The notes under the pieces are model-generated. The model was not told the origin of the DNA. It saw nothing but the letters and a program-made list of their open reading frames with translations, and did no database searches. The translations under genes and the position numbers were made by a program. From an uncultured Prevotella sp. (GTDB lineage: Bacteria; Bacteroidota; Bacteroidia; Bacteroidales; Bacteroidaceae), in NCBI GenBank assembly GCA_905236165.1, contig CAJOOC010000153.1:1-40651 (forward strand): a stretch of DNA of 40,651 nucleotides, given 5' to 3'. Each line of letters starts with the position of its first letter. Position 1 is the stretch's first letter. Shown here in pieces: positions 1 to 9,541 of the stretch.

Positions 1-2484
1 CGTATAGAAACCTGCGCTCTTGAATCCCTGGATGGTTCCAACGGGCATTCCTTCGCGGAGAATGTAGTCATAGGTAGGCTTCTTCATACTTGAACCCCAG
101 TCAGTCAGCTGAACATCGGCATTGACACCTTCAGCAACCTTCTCAACATTGCTTGTGTTATAGTTGTAAGTGGCGTTAACACTGAGGTTGAAATCCTTTG
201 AGCGAACGATTTCGTAGAACAGTGAAAGCTCAATACCCTTGTTAGAGGTCTCACCAACGTTCTGGAACTGATAGTCGTGACCAGTGGTGGCATCTACAGG
301 CACCTTCATCAGGATGTCCTTGGTGGAGTTCCAATAGAATTCCACGCTACCACGCAACTTGCCATTCCACAATCCAAAGTCCAAACCGATGTTACGGCTT
401 GTAGTAGTTTCCCACTTCAGGTCAGGATTCTCCAGCAATTCGCCAGGAGAGAAGGTGATGATGCGCTTGCCGTTTACGAATGTCGTGCTGGGAGTCCAGA
501 ACTCCTTCCACAGAGATGCGTCGATATCATCGTTACCGGAAGTACCATAAGAGAGACGGAGCTTCAAGTTGTCAAGCCAGCCTTTGGTGCTTTCCATGAA
601 CGGTTCGTCAGAGATACGCCAGGCAGCAGCTGCAGCGGGGAAGTAACCCCAGTGGTTGTTAGGAGCGAACTTAGAGCTACCGTCGGCACGGAACGTAGCA
701 GTCAGCAGGTAACGGCCTAAGAAGTTGTAGTTTGCACGACCGAACCAAGATACTGTGTGGCTGGGATTGCTGAGAGAGTTGCTCATGTTAAGCTTTGCCA
801 TTGCTTTTTCGTAGCTCTCTTCTTCAATGTTGTACATGGTAAACAAACCAAATGCCTGTTCCATGTCAAATCCGGCAGGATAACCTGCGCCAACCATGGT
901 GCTGGTGCTGGAGTTGTTAGCCAGAACCTCATTACCTGCAAGGAAAGACAATTCATGTTTCTCGCCAAGACCTTGTACCTGATAGTTCAAAGTCGTAGCC
1001 CATCGTGTGTTGTTACCATCACCTTTTGTCAAAGTGGCCTTATTGAACTTGTCGGTCACCTTACCATTATCCCATTCTTTCTTCTCGCTCCAGTTGCGGC
1101 TCAGAGAAAGTTCTGTCTTAGCAGTCAAGCCTGCAAGGGGAGTCCATGTCAGACCACCTACGCCACGGATTCTGTAGCGCTTAGTCTCTGAAACGTAGTT
1201 GTTGATGTAGTTAACAGGATTGTTATCCGGCTCATAGCTGGCAGAACCTGCTCCAAGATCACCCTTGTCTCCGCTTCCTAAAGGATTGTCGATTGGTGCG
1301 TAGCCATATACATTATGACCAGTAGCATAGCCGAAAGATGAGCCTTCAAGTTTGGTTTCACTATAACGAAGATCCGCATCGAAGGTCAGGTCCTTATTGA
1401 TTTTCTGGGAAATCTTGAAGTCGGCATTCCAACGATTGAAACCTGTCTGTATACGGTTACCCTCATCAGACAGATAGTTGATGGTAGCATAGTACTTCGT
1501 GTTCTGGTTACCGCCAGAGAGTGAGATGTCGTGGTTCCAGCTGTTAGCTGTGCGCATTACATCATTAACATAGTCATGAACGGCAATGTTTTTGTAGTCG
1601 TTCAGGTGGTTGCCATATTTGGAGCCTAAGCCAAAGAAACTGGCAATACCATCACCGTAGGTCTCGCTGTATGAGCTGGCATAACTCCACTGGTTCAGTA
1701 CGTAGTCGTATGCATTCAGGGTCTCAACAGGCTTTTGGGCATTCTTTACCTGGAAATACATATTGTATTTTACAGTAGCCTTACCGTCACCCTTGGAGCT
1801 CTTGGTTGTTACCAAGATGACACCGTTAGCACCACGGGCACCGTAGATGGCTGTAGAGGCAGCGTCCTTCAGTACGTCAATGCTCTCGATGTTGTCAGCA
1901 GGAATGTCGCTGATGTCGCTTACGGCAATACCGTCAACAATGTAGAGTGGGTCGTTAGACTGCGTGATAGAACCACCACCACGAACGCGGATTGACATCG
2001 TGGCACCGGGACGACCGTCCTGAGACATCACGCTGACACCGGGAAGTTGACCCTGCAGGGCCTGAGCTACGTTAGCAACAGGATTGGCAGCCAGCTTTTC
2101 ACCTGTAACAGATGCCACAGCACCCGTCAAGTCCCTACGCTTCATCGTGCCGTAACCTACGACAACGACGTCGTTGAGGGTGGTGTTGTCCTCTTCAAGG
2201 GTTACGTTGACTGATGACTTGCCACTGACGTCGATAGTCTGAGATTTCAGTCCAATGGACGAGATCTCAATCTGCTTACCCGTGGTCATCTTGATTGTGA
2301 AGTTACCGTCCATGTCGGTAACGGCTCCGTTGCGAGTACCTTTCTCCATTACGGTGGCACCGATGACTGGCTCGCCCATAGCGTCCTTCACGTTGCCTGA
2401 GATACTCTGTGCATACGAAACAACGCTCATCGTTGCTGCAACAAGTAGCAAGACGAGACGCCTTTTGAATGTCGTTGAGTTCAT
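1..2484 (-). CDS. SusC/RagA-family TonB-dependent outer-membrane receptor (3' end beyond window)
   Basis: Imports glycans or other large nutrients across the outer membrane with a SusD-type lipoprotein and TonB energy. The frame is open from the ATG at 2484 to base 1, giving 828 residues; the family is usually about 1000, so roughly 200 C-terminal residues are missing. Visible in order: a signal peptide ending near SYAQ, a carboxypeptidase-regulatory-like domain (GEPVIGATV, TDMDGNF), a NDVVVVGYGTMKRRDLTGAV segment, and a plug domain (LQGQLPGVSV, IRVRGG, PLYIVDGI, KDAASTAIYGARGANGVILV). The last residues (LREGMPVGTIQGFKSAGFYT) are typical of a SusC barrel. A susD partner would be expected to the left, outside the window. 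The substrate cannot be inferred. Confidence 0.95.
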   Translation of the reverse strand, partial: MNSTTFKRRLVLLLVAATMSVVSYAQSISGNVKDAMGEPVIGATVMEKGTRNGAVTDMDGNFTIKMTTGKQIEISSIGLKSQTIDVSGKSSVNVTLEEDNTTLNDVVVVGYGTMKRRDLTGAVASVTGEKLAANPVANVAQALQGQLPGVSVMSQDGRPGATMSIRVRGGGSITQSNDPLYIVDGIAVSDISDIPADNIESIDVLKDAASTAIYGARGANGVILVTTKSSKGDGKATVKYNMYFQVKNAQKPVETLNAYDYVLNQWSYASSYSETYGDGIASFFGLGSKYGNHLNDYKNIAVHDYVNDVMRTANSWNHDISLSGGNQNTKYYATINYLSDEGNRIQTGFNRWNADFKISQKINKDLTFDADLRYSETKLEGSSFGYATGHNVYGYAPIDNPLGSGDKGDLGAGSASYEPDNNPVNYINNYVSETKRYRIRGVGGLTWTPLAGLTAKTELSLSRNWSEKKEWDNGKVTDKFNKATLTKGDGNNTRWATTLNYQVQGLGEKHELSFLAGNEVLANNSSTSTMVGAGYPAGFDMEQAFGLFTMYNIEEESYEKAMAKLNMSNSLSNPSHTVSWFGRANYNFLGRYLLTATFRADGSSKFAPNNHWGYFPAAAAAWRISDEPFMESTKGWLDNLKLRLSYGTSGNDDIDASLWKEFWTPSTTFVNGKRIITFSPGELLENPDLKWETTTSRNIGLDFGLWNGKLRGSVEFYWNSTKDILMKVPVDATTGHDYQFQNVGETSNKGIELSLFYEIVRSKDFNLSVNATYNYNTSNVEKVAEGVNADVQLTDWGSSMKKPTYDYILREGMPVGTIQGFKSAGFYT

Positions 2485-2545
2485 AAGTTTGTTTGTTAGT
2501 TAGTTTTATAATGAGATATAATTGAGGAAATTCGCATATTCCGGC

Positions 2546-2554
2546 GCAAAGTTA
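2546..2554 (-). promoter_or_regulatory. Promoter -7 box for the susC-like gene
   Basis: The minus strand reads TAACTTTGC, matching the Bacteroidota -7 consensus TAnnTTTGc. It is about 60 bases upstream of the ATG, in an AT-rich gap with no other gene. Confidence 0.7.
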
Positions 2555-2646
2555 AAAAATTTTATCGAATTAGCGACAAGTTTTGCGTAAAAAAGTTAAA
2601 ATTTAACAGTTTTACAGTTGATCATACCGAATAAAATACAAAAAAA

Positions 2647-2673
2647 GTCCGCTACAATGGTGTTGCAGCGGAT
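2647..2673 (-). terminator. Rho-independent terminator of the five-gene operon
   Basis: On the minus strand a hairpin with the arms TCCGCT/AGCGGA, extended by an inner CAA/TTG after one mismatch, is followed by a run of T. It lies just beyond the stop of the TPR gene. Confidence 0.75.
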
Positions 2674-2679
2674 TATTTT

Positions 2680-4338
2680 TCATTTCTTTATCTTTGCGAG
2701 GGCATCTTTGGCCGTCTGGTTGTTCGGGTCGTGATTAAGGATGCGCTGCCACCATATTCGGGCTGTGGCTACGTCGTGTTTCTGGAAGTAGGAGTCGGAG
2801 CCCATGTACTGACATGCTTCGACAATCATGGCCTTCTCCTGCTCATTGCGTTTTTCGCGATTGATGAGCACTTTGTAGAGCTTTTCGTAATAAGGCAGTG
2901 CAAGGCTCTCTGAGTTGTCTTTGTCAAGATAGGAGTATGTCCAGCGTGCGTGGGTGTAGAGCACGTAGTGGATGTTTTCCCAGTTGGGGTATTTCTCTTC
3001 TATGAGGGTGTAGATGCTGAAGAGGTTCTTCAGGGCTGTGAGGAGGGGTGATGATGCCTGCGATGTTGTTGCAGGCTCTCCGACGGTTTCTTCGGATGTG
3101 GAAGAGGAGAGTGCCAGTACCTGGTCGCGGTATATCTGCGAGAGTGCATACTGCTGGTATGCGGGGTCGCTGGTATTGGGGTATGTGGCGATGTATTTGC
3201 GATAGATGTCAGCAGCGCCTTCGTAGTTGCCCTCGCCCTTGAGGCGCTCTACGTCGCGGTTTACTATCTTGGCTATCTGGCCTTTCATCTGTGGGGCGAA
3301 GTAGTCATCTTTGAGGTCGTTGATTTTTGCAAAGGTCTCGAAGGCCTTATCCGTCTTGTTGAGTGCCATATAGGCCGAGCCTGCTGTGAGATAGTCAATG
3401 GAGTTGATGGAGTCTTCGGGGGCTGTAGAGAGATAGTTCAGTTCCTGGTCGAGGGCTTCCTGGTATGCTCCGGTGCGGGCACTGCTCCAGGCAAAGAGTC
3501 GGTTGAAGCCTTTGTTCTCGGGGAATCGCTCCATTCCCACCTGCGCCACCTCGATGGCACGCTGATCGTCGCCGGCCCAATAGCAGTTTTGAAGATATGC
3601 GGCCAGCTGGTTCATGGTTAGCGACCCGACGTCAGTGTTCTCCATCGCTGCAACGGCGGCCTTGTCATCACCTTTTTTATTATATAGGGCAGATATTTCC
3701 ACGTCGACGTTGTAGTGGGGTATGGCTGCGCGCAGCTGTTCGAGCATGGACAGCGCCCTGTTCATGTCCTTGCGTGACATCACGTTGGCGTAGCGCACGT
3801 ATGCCTCGGGTTTTGTGGGCTGGGCCAGTATGGCTTTCTCGTACCAGTAGCAGGCAGAGTCAACATCCCATTCCCCATACATCTCTCCGTAGAGGAGGTA
3901 TGCTTTCTCGTAGGTGTTGTCAGCCTGGATGGCTTTGTTGAGGTAGTGGCGTGTGCGTTGGCGCTCGTTGTTGCGGTAGTAGGCACGTGCCAGGGCTGTC
4001 TGCATGGCGGCACTCTTGCTGAAGCGGTTGGAGATCTCCACTGCTATGGTGTCGGCATTGACGGAGTGCTTGCGTATGAGCAGCGCCATAGCTGTGGCAA
4101 CGGCATCAGGGTCTTGAGGGTCGGAGCCGGGGGATGATGACCTCCGCAAGAATGCGGAGGAGGTGCACGGGGCAGGCTCTCTGACAGGGGAGATGAGGGA
4201 GGCTGCCGCCCTGGGTGTAGAAGTGCTGAGGGAGGCTGCTGCCCCGGGTGTAGAGGCGCTGACTGTTACTGCCGCCACTGATGTGAGGCATAGAAGTGCC
4301 AGTAGGCAGGGTAATATGTTGGTGGTCAGGGTTTTCAT
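2680..4338 (-). CDS. Exported tetratricopeptide-repeat protein, last gene of an outer-membrane operon
   Basis: 552 residues. An N-terminal hydrophobic signal peptide (about 1-28) is followed by a Ser/Ala/Pro-rich linker (about 29-75). The rest is helical TPR-like repeats, for example YYRNNERQRTRHYLNKAIQA, YEKAYLLYGEMYGEWDVDSA and WWQRILNHDPNNQTAKDALA, so it probably acts as a periplasmic protein-protein scaffold. Its ATG overlaps the stop of the upstream barrel gene by one base (TAATG), implying translational coupling. The linker contains a 33-base tandem duplication and a 20-base palindrome, so its length may vary between strains. No catalytic motif is seen and the specific role is unknown. 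Confidence 0.85.
   Translation of the reverse strand: MKTLTTNILPCLLALLCLTSVAAVTVSASTPGAAASLSTSTPRAAASLISPVREPAPCTSSAFLRRSSSPGSDPQDPDAVATAMALLIRKHSVNADTIAVEISNRFSKSAAMQTALARAYYRNNERQRTRHYLNKAIQADNTYEKAYLLYGEMYGEWDVDSACYWYEKAILAQPTKPEAYVRYANVMSRKDMNRALSMLEQLRAAIPHYNVDVEISALYNKKGDDKAAVAAMENTDVGSLTMNQLAAYLQNCYWAGDDQRAIEVAQVGMERFPENKGFNRLFAWSSARTGAYQEALDQELNYLSTAPEDSINSIDYLTAGSAYMALNKTDKAFETFAKINDLKDDYFAPQMKGQIAKIVNRDVERLKGEGNYEGAADIYRKYIATYPNTSDPAYQQYALSQIYRDQVLALSSSTSEETVGEPATTSQASSPLLTALKNLFSIYTLIEEKYPNWENIHYVLYTHARWTYSYLDKDNSESLALPYYEKLYKVLINREKRNEQEKAMIVEACQYMGSDSYFQKHDVATARIWWQRILNHDPNNQTAKDALAKIKK
4141..4160. repeat. Perfect inverted repeat inside the TPR-gene linker
   Basis: CCTCCGCA and TGCGGAGG, 8 bp each, are separated by AGAA. 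It is in frame and encodes SAFLRR on the minus strand. Confidence 0.7.
4194..4259. repeat. Two 33-base tandem copies inside the TPR-gene linker
   Basis: Copies at 4194-4226 and 4227-4259 differ at a few positions. Each encodes 11 residues on the minus strand, giving the repeated peptides ASTPGAAASLS and TSTPRAAASLI just after the signal peptide. Confidence 0.8.
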
Positions 4339-6557
4339 TAGTGGCGGTTGCGCTTAGCGCGTTTTTCTTCTTGTTTAGCTTCTTCTTTTTCCATCTTCTC
4401 TATCTGACGGGCCTTCCAACGGGCATCGCTCTCCCTTTGGCGGCGGCGCTTCACTTCCTTGTTGAGGCTCAGGTGGCCTATCTTGTATTGTATGCCAAGA
4501 TTGAGCGTCTGTGTGAAGTGCAGACGGGACATGCCAACAGTAGAGAATCCCGGGTAGGAGGGATAGTCAGAGAGCAGGTATATGGTGGGCGTCAATACGG
4601 CATAGATGCCTTTCCAGATGTGATAGCTTATCTTCAGGCCGACATTGCCGCCTGCATAGATTGACTTGTTGTAACTGCTGCCTGTGCCCTTTGCTCCAAT
4701 AGACGGGAGGTTGCTGTTGTAGTTATGCTTGCCGGCATTTTTCTTGAGCGCAAATGCTACGGTAGGCCCGATGAATCCTTCCACCTCAAGACGGCGGTTT
4801 ACGAGCCTGCCTGCCAGGAGGTTGGTGAGACTGATCTCATAGTCGAGTGATGCCAGGATGTGTGAGGAGCTGGACTGGATTAACGTTGCATCCTCAGAGA
4901 GGGCCATCTTGTTCAGATGTATGAAGTCGCCTGTGGCACGTACGGAATGCAGGTGGTTGAAACGATATTCCATATACGGACGCATGCTGTAGCTCATGCC
5001 GTTAGTCTTGAAATATGCATACTCCTTCTGGAGGATGAGCGGTCCGAAGTCAACGCCTACCCTGAAGCCTTTGACGTCGCGGTAGGTGTAGTTCTGCGTG
5101 TCGTCCATCTCTGAAGGATTCTTGTATTTCTCTGAGCGTATGAGCATCGTGATGCCAGCATTGAGACTGAAGGTGTTGTCGCCCATGAACGAGGTGGCCC
5201 CGCGACCGGTGGCATCTTGTCCGTTGTAGATGTTGCGCCCGAAGCGTGGCTCGAGGAACACCTGCATATTGTCTGTCACGCTGCCCCAGAGGTGAAGGCC
5301 GATGTTGTAGGCCTCGCTGCGGACGTTCTTCACGCCGTTGGGATTGTATTTGCGCAACAGCCCCATGCCATATCCGAAGGTGAGGTATGCCCCATAGGGA
5401 GAATTCCATTTGAAGTTCTTGAAGAATCCGAATGGGTTGACGAGGGCCTCCAGGTTGAGGTTGGCATAGAAGTTACTGTAGCTCGCGGTGATATCCTCTG
5501 ACTCCTTGCTTGTCTGCTCCAGCCATTTCGTGGCGCGGGCATTGAGCATGAGGCGGTAGCCTATCACAGGAGAGAGCCATCTGCCCACGGCTACAGAGGT
5601 CTGGTTGCCGAGGGTCTCCGAAAAGTCGAGATAGCTGGAGTGGGTCATTGCCATACCCATGGAATATTCCAGGAACCACGGTGTGCGCCACTTCTCCATT
5701 GTGTAGGCGTTAATCATGCGGTCATCGGCAAGGCGTGCCTGCAGTATCTTCAGGCGTGCCTCGTCGGAGAGGTTGTCCTCGAGGAAGAAGGAGTAGTTGA
5801 GGTTGATACCATAGAAGGCATCATATCCGCGCCAGTTGCGGTTTTCAGAGAGGTCTATCTTGTCGGAGGCAATGCCCACGTATGGCTCGATGTTGATGGT
5901 GCCCAAGGGACCGGTGTAGCACTTCAGCTGCAATCCGATATGTGCCTCTGGTGAGAAGGTCTTGCTATTGGCAGAAAGGTGCGAATAGTTCATGCCCAGT
6001 CCTGCCAGCAGCGATATCTCCATAGGGCGTGCGGGATTGTAGCCCTGGAAATGTGTGGAGAGGTTATAAAGGTAGTCGAGTTTTGCGCTGACGCGGTTAA
6101 GGTATGCGCTATTGGTCTTCTCGTAGCCCCATCCGTAGCCTATGCCTAACCTGATGGAGTTGGTGCGGTTTATCTGTTTGCCCACGCTGAGGCTTACGTT
6201 TGAGAAGAAACGGTAGCTATAGTCATCCACCTGCGGCACAAGCTGCTCTATGCCAAGGCTTCCACCTATGTACAGGTGTTCGTACCAGGCTTTCGCAAAG
6301 GAGTGGTGGGTGGGGGTATAGGTGTCGTTGAGAATGTAGTCCTGCAGGTTGATGGCCTTGCTGTCCTTTGCAAGGTTGCGCCGTGACATCTGTGTAGTAT
6401 CGCGCATGGCCTGCAGGGCTTCCTCGTCGATGGTGTCGTTGAGAAGCTGCCACTGTCCTTGGGGCATTCCGTCGGGCAGGGACATAGCAACTGCTCCTCC
6501 TTTGCCAGATGAAAGGAGGGTCAGTAACAGCAGTATTATGAATAATGTCCTATTCAT
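4338..6557 (-). CDS. Large outer-membrane beta-barrel protein with a basic C-terminal tail
   Basis: 739 residues with a signal peptide (about 1-24). Many alternating amphipathic strands with aromatic girdle residues follow, such as SIRLGIGYGWGYEK, YGAYLTFGYGMGLLR and HFTQTLNLGIQYKIG, as expected of a big outer-membrane barrel. After the last strand (about residue 690) comes an unusual highly charged tail of about 45 residues rich in Lys, Arg and Glu (KRRRQRESDARWKARQIEKM and onward), which would face the periplasm. The start codon directly abuts the stop of the OmpA-domain gene (TAAATG). I do not recognise a named family. A structural or transport role with the co-transcribed envelope proteins is inference. 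Confidence 0.85.
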   Translation of the reverse strand: MNRTLFIILLLLTLLSSGKGGAVAMSLPDGMPQGQWQLLNDTIDEEALQAMRDTTQMSRRNLAKDSKAINLQDYILNDTYTPTHHSFAKAWYEHLYIGGSLGIEQLVPQVDDYSYRFFSNVSLSVGKQINRTNSIRLGIGYGWGYEKTNSAYLNRVSAKLDYLYNLSTHFQGYNPARPMEISLLAGLGMNYSHLSANSKTFSPEAHIGLQLKCYTGPLGTINIEPYVGIASDKIDLSENRNWRGYDAFYGINLNYSFFLEDNLSDEARLKILQARLADDRMINAYTMEKWRTPWFLEYSMGMAMTHSSYLDFSETLGNQTSVAVGRWLSPVIGYRLMLNARATKWLEQTSKESEDITASYSNFYANLNLEALVNPFGFFKNFKWNSPYGAYLTFGYGMGLLRKYNPNGVKNVRSEAYNIGLHLWGSVTDNMQVFLEPRFGRNIYNGQDATGRGATSFMGDNTFSLNAGITMLIRSEKYKNPSEMDDTQNYTYRDVKGFRVGVDFGPLILQKEYAYFKTNGMSYSMRPYMEYRFNHLHSVRATGDFIHLNKMALSEDATLIQSSSSHILASLDYEISLTNLLAGRLVNRRLEVEGFIGPTVAFALKKNAGKHNYNSNLPSIGAKGTGSSYNKSIYAGGNVGLKISYHIWKGIYAVLTPTIYLLSDYPSYPGFSTVGMSRLHFTQTLNLGIQYKIGHLSLNKEVKRRRQRESDARWKARQIEKMEKEEAKQEEKRAKRNRH

Positions 6558-8942
6558 TTAGAATTCTTCGTCATCTCCGCTTATCTCCATGATGTCATCA
6601 TTCACGGTCTTGTCCTCAGAGCCCAGTGTGACGAGGTCATAGAACATCTCACGGTAACGTTGCTTGTCTTTATTGCGATATTTGAACTTCTCGCGCAGCT
6701 GGTCAGAAATCTGGCCGTCGTAGAAGTATATCCACTTGAATGACGGCTCCAACTCGAAGGCATGGTGGAAGTAGCACAGATACTCTGGCACATAGCCTTT
6801 GGCGTTGCGCTCATCAAGACGTTCCTCCTCTTTGTCGGCCTCAAGGATGCCCCTGAGATACCATTTCTTGGGGTTGTTGTCGCTCATCTGAGCTACGAGC
6901 CCCTGGCTTACTTTGTCTGGAACGTTGAGCAGGTCGCGGGCCTCGGTGTAGATGACGGCCTTATTGTCGGGGGCGCAGGATATGACATAGTTCATTGCGT
7001 CCTCCACCTCTTTCTCCTCTGAAGGGCTGAGCTGATGGGTGGCATACTTTATAAATCCCTCTTTGAAGGTGATGTATTTGCGCAGTCGTTCCACCTTGGG
7101 GTCGTTGTCCTTGCCAAACCAGTAGTCGCAGAAGCTCAGGGCGCTGTCGCGTTCCTCCATCTGGAAATAGGTGATAATCTGGTTTATCAGCACCTCGCGG
7201 CGGTTCTTCTGGGCCTTCTCACTGTTCTCCATTGTCGTGACGGCACGCAGGCGCTTGTTGATGAAGGGGTCGAGCACACGTGCGTTGGGCTTACCCTGCT
7301 TCTGGTTGAGCATAGCCATTCTGTTGGCCACATACATGGAGAATTTCACCTGCTCATAGCCGCCATGCTGGGTGATGTGCTTGTATGCCAGCATGGTGAT
7401 GGTGTCCTGCTCGGCAGAGTCGCGTATGGCATTGTAGAGGTTGAAGTAGTCGCCGTCGGAGAAGTCTTTACCTGTGCCGTTGAGCAGGGCGTGCTTGCGC
7501 TGATAGTAGGCTTGCCGCACCTCGGCCTCGTCCATAACGTGCTCACGCTCATAGCGGTAGGTGACGCGCATGGTGCGCATGCGCTGCAGTATCTCCTCTT
7601 CTGTGGCAAGGGTGTCGAGAGCCTTCTCGCGGGCTACGTCATCCCAGGTATAAACCTTTGGCTCGGCTACATGGAATGCCACATCGACCTTTCCCAAATA
7701 CGCGCGTACCTTATTGGCAGCCACGCGCGTGCGCTCAGCCGCGAGGCGTTGATTGGCCTCTATGCCGCCATCGGGCGAGGCAGTAGCAGAGACGCTTACC
7801 TCCATGAGCTGGTCGCCATAGCTTTTCAGCTCTTTGATGAGGTCATGGAGCATCACCTGGTTGATGGAGTCGCTCGTCAGTTCCGACTTACCCACGACGA
7901 AGTTGAGCTGCAGGTCGCGGTTCTTGGTGTCGTAGACGCTCTCGGCATCGATGCGGAACTCCTCAAGGTCCATCTGTGCCGCTGCCACACCGAGGTCAAG
8001 GAATTTGAAGATGTTCTTGGCGTTGCATGAGCCTGTGGTGCAGCTCCTGTCAAAATATACGTGGTTGAAGTCGGCTATCTGTACGGTGTAAGGTATCTTG
8101 TAGGTCTTACGGCGGTCAGGCTTGACATACACGAGCGTGGTGTCTATGTAAACCTTCTCGTCAGAGTACATGGGGCGGCTGATGTATGCAGGTGCCACCT
8201 TGTCGTACTTCATGTAGTTGAAGCGCATGCGGCGGTTCTGCACCTTGTGGTACTCGCTGCCCTCCATGACGAGGCCGTTGATATAGTCTACCGTGTCTTC
8301 GGTCATGCAATCCACGGCCTTGGGCTGCACGATGAGTCTTCCGCGTTCATTGCCATAGCCTGCGGGCAGCTCTATGTGAACCTTGAAGTACATGTTCTTG
8401 CCGTCGTCGATGGCCGGGGCGGTGGATATCGTAATGGTGTCGCGGTTGGTGCCGAGCACGTCAACGTTGCTGATGGTATGGGCACCCTTGTCCATCTTTA
8501 GCTGAAAGGTGTGCAGATAGTCGGTCATGCCGCTCTTTATGGGGATGACGGCAAAGCGCGCATCCTCAATTGTCAGCTCTTCGTCGGGGAGGTAGGTGGA
8601 GATGAGCACGGCCATGTCGGGGTAGGCATGCACTTTGAAGTCGCCGTTGCCCTTTGAGGTGCGGAACTTTACCTTGTTGCGCGTCAGGGCTTTGGCCCAA
8701 GCGTCTATTTCGATAGGCCCGTTGTCTCCGCGCTGCAAAGAGAGTGCTGCTTCGAGCTGATGCATGACGGCAGTAGCCTTCGTGGAGGTCTTGAAGAGGG
8801 CATATTGCACCGTGCGATACTCCTTCTGGCCTGCAGTCTCAAAAACCACGTGCATATTGACGTCCAAGGCAGTATTGTCCTGAGCGCCTGCAAGGCAGGT
8901 AACCAGGGACAGTAGTAATATGTAGAAGAATCTTCTCTTCAT
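6558..8942 (-). CDS. OmpA-domain protein with long helical C-terminal region
   Basis: 794 residues. A signal peptide (1-20) precedes an N-terminal beta-rich region (about 25-300) and a CTTGSC cysteine pair (C301, C306). An OmpA-like peptidoglycan-binding domain follows (about 343-460: LNFVVGKSELTSDSINQVML, then VSATASPDGGIEANQRLAAE). After that come about 330 mostly helical residues resembling TPRs and a very acidic end (EISGDDEEF). It could anchor an outer-membrane assembly to the cell wall. It is the central gene of a five-gene operon between a DUF3575-like gene and a large barrel gene. Exact function unknown; association with fimbria-like systems is possible, but no fimbrillin gene is present here. 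Confidence 0.85.
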   Translation of the reverse strand: MKRRFFYILLLSLVTCLAGAQDNTALDVNMHVVFETAGQKEYRTVQYALFKTSTKATAVMHQLEAALSLQRGDNGPIEIDAWAKALTRNKVKFRTSKGNGDFKVHAYPDMAVLISTYLPDEELTIEDARFAVIPIKSGMTDYLHTFQLKMDKGAHTISNVDVLGTNRDTITISTAPAIDDGKNMYFKVHIELPAGYGNERGRLIVQPKAVDCMTEDTVDYINGLVMEGSEYHKVQNRRMRFNYMKYDKVAPAYISRPMYSDEKVYIDTTLVYVKPDRRKTYKIPYTVQIADFNHVYFDRSCTTGSCNAKNIFKFLDLGVAAAQMDLEEFRIDAESVYDTKNRDLQLNFVVGKSELTSDSINQVMLHDLIKELKSYGDQLMEVSVSATASPDGGIEANQRLAAERTRVAANKVRAYLGKVDVAFHVAEPKVYTWDDVAREKALDTLATEEEILQRMRTMRVTYRYEREHVMDEAEVRQAYYQRKHALLNGTGKDFSDGDYFNLYNAIRDSAEQDTITMLAYKHITQHGGYEQVKFSMYVANRMAMLNQKQGKPNARVLDPFINKRLRAVTTMENSEKAQKNRREVLINQIITYFQMEERDSALSFCDYWFGKDNDPKVERLRKYITFKEGFIKYATHQLSPSEEKEVEDAMNYVISCAPDNKAVIYTEARDLLNVPDKVSQGLVAQMSDNNPKKWYLRGILEADKEEERLDERNAKGYVPEYLCYFHHAFELEPSFKWIYFYDGQISDQLREKFKYRNKDKQRYREMFYDLVTLGSEDKTVNDDIMEISGDDEEF

Positions 8943-8945
8943 TTC

Positions 8946-9007
8946 GTTACTTTATGGTGTAAGCTACGGAGATACCGTTACTTTATAGTGTAGGCCACGG
9001 AGATACC
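8946..9007. repeat. 31-base tandem duplication across a gene's 3' end
   Basis: Copies 8946-8976 and 8977-9007 differ at three bases. Each encodes the same C-terminal peptide GISVAYTIK plus a TAA stop on the minus strand, and all three differences are synonymous. The downstream copy lies after the real stop and immediately before the next start codon. Confidence 0.9.
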
Positions 9008-9541
9008 TATCCTCAGCGGAATGTACCTTGTGCCGTGGGCATTGGCTACGGGATATCCATCTTCGTTGACGTTCTCGGCGTCGTAGTCATAGCCTTCCAC
9101 GTCCTCATATTCCTTCTGATGATAGAAGAATGCACCCAGGCTGGTGTGGAAGTCTATTGACAGCCTGTTGGTCAGTGGCAGCACGTAGCCCAGCGAGAGG
9201 CCTATTCCGCCGCCATCGCCGTCGTGCCATTTGTTGTCGTATTTCGTCTTGTAGGAGGCGAGCAGGCCAATGATGCCGCAGTAGTGGTGGTACATGGGGC
9301 GTCCTGAGAAGTAAACGCGCCACTCTGGCTGTATGGCATTGAAACGCACGTCGCGTCCGAAGAGGTTATTGCCGAACATACCGTTGATGTTCAGCGACGA
9401 CTTCTTGCCCATCGTGATTTCCACTCCCACGGCAGGCGACATGATGGCATCCATAACGACATCGGTATTGACAGCCAGCAGCTGCGCCTTACCCTGCAGG
9501 GCGAGGCTCATCATACATATTATAATAAGGAGTCTTCTCAC
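8978..9541 (-). CDS. DUF3575-like outer-membrane protein (second of two)
   Basis: 187 residues from a GTG at 9541. The frame is open further upstream, but this GTG overlaps the TGA of the preceding gene (GTGA) and is followed at once by a good signal peptide (RRLLIIICMMSLALQGKAQ), so it is the likely start. The mature protein resembles DUF3575 proteins: LLAVNTDVVMDAIMSPAVGV, a central RVYF segment, GLSLGYVLPL, and a final IGISVAYTIK strand. This is an eight-strand-like barrel of unknown function. Its last ten codons are tandemly duplicated downstream. Confidence 0.8.
   Translation of the reverse strand: MRRLLIIICMMSLALQGKAQLLAVNTDVVMDAIMSPAVGVEITMGKKSSLNINGMFGNNLFGRDVRFNAIQPEWRVYFSGRPMYHHYCGIIGLLASYKTKYDNKWHDGDGGGIGLSLGYVLPLTNRLSIDFHTSLGAFFYHQKEYEDVEGYDYDAENVNEDGYPVANAHGTRYIPLRIGISVAYTIK

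Noticed and set aside
7035..8030. 331-residue plus-strand open frame opposite the OmpA-domain gene
   Set aside because: It mirrors a well-supported minus-strand gene, has no promoter or start signal and no recognisable motif.
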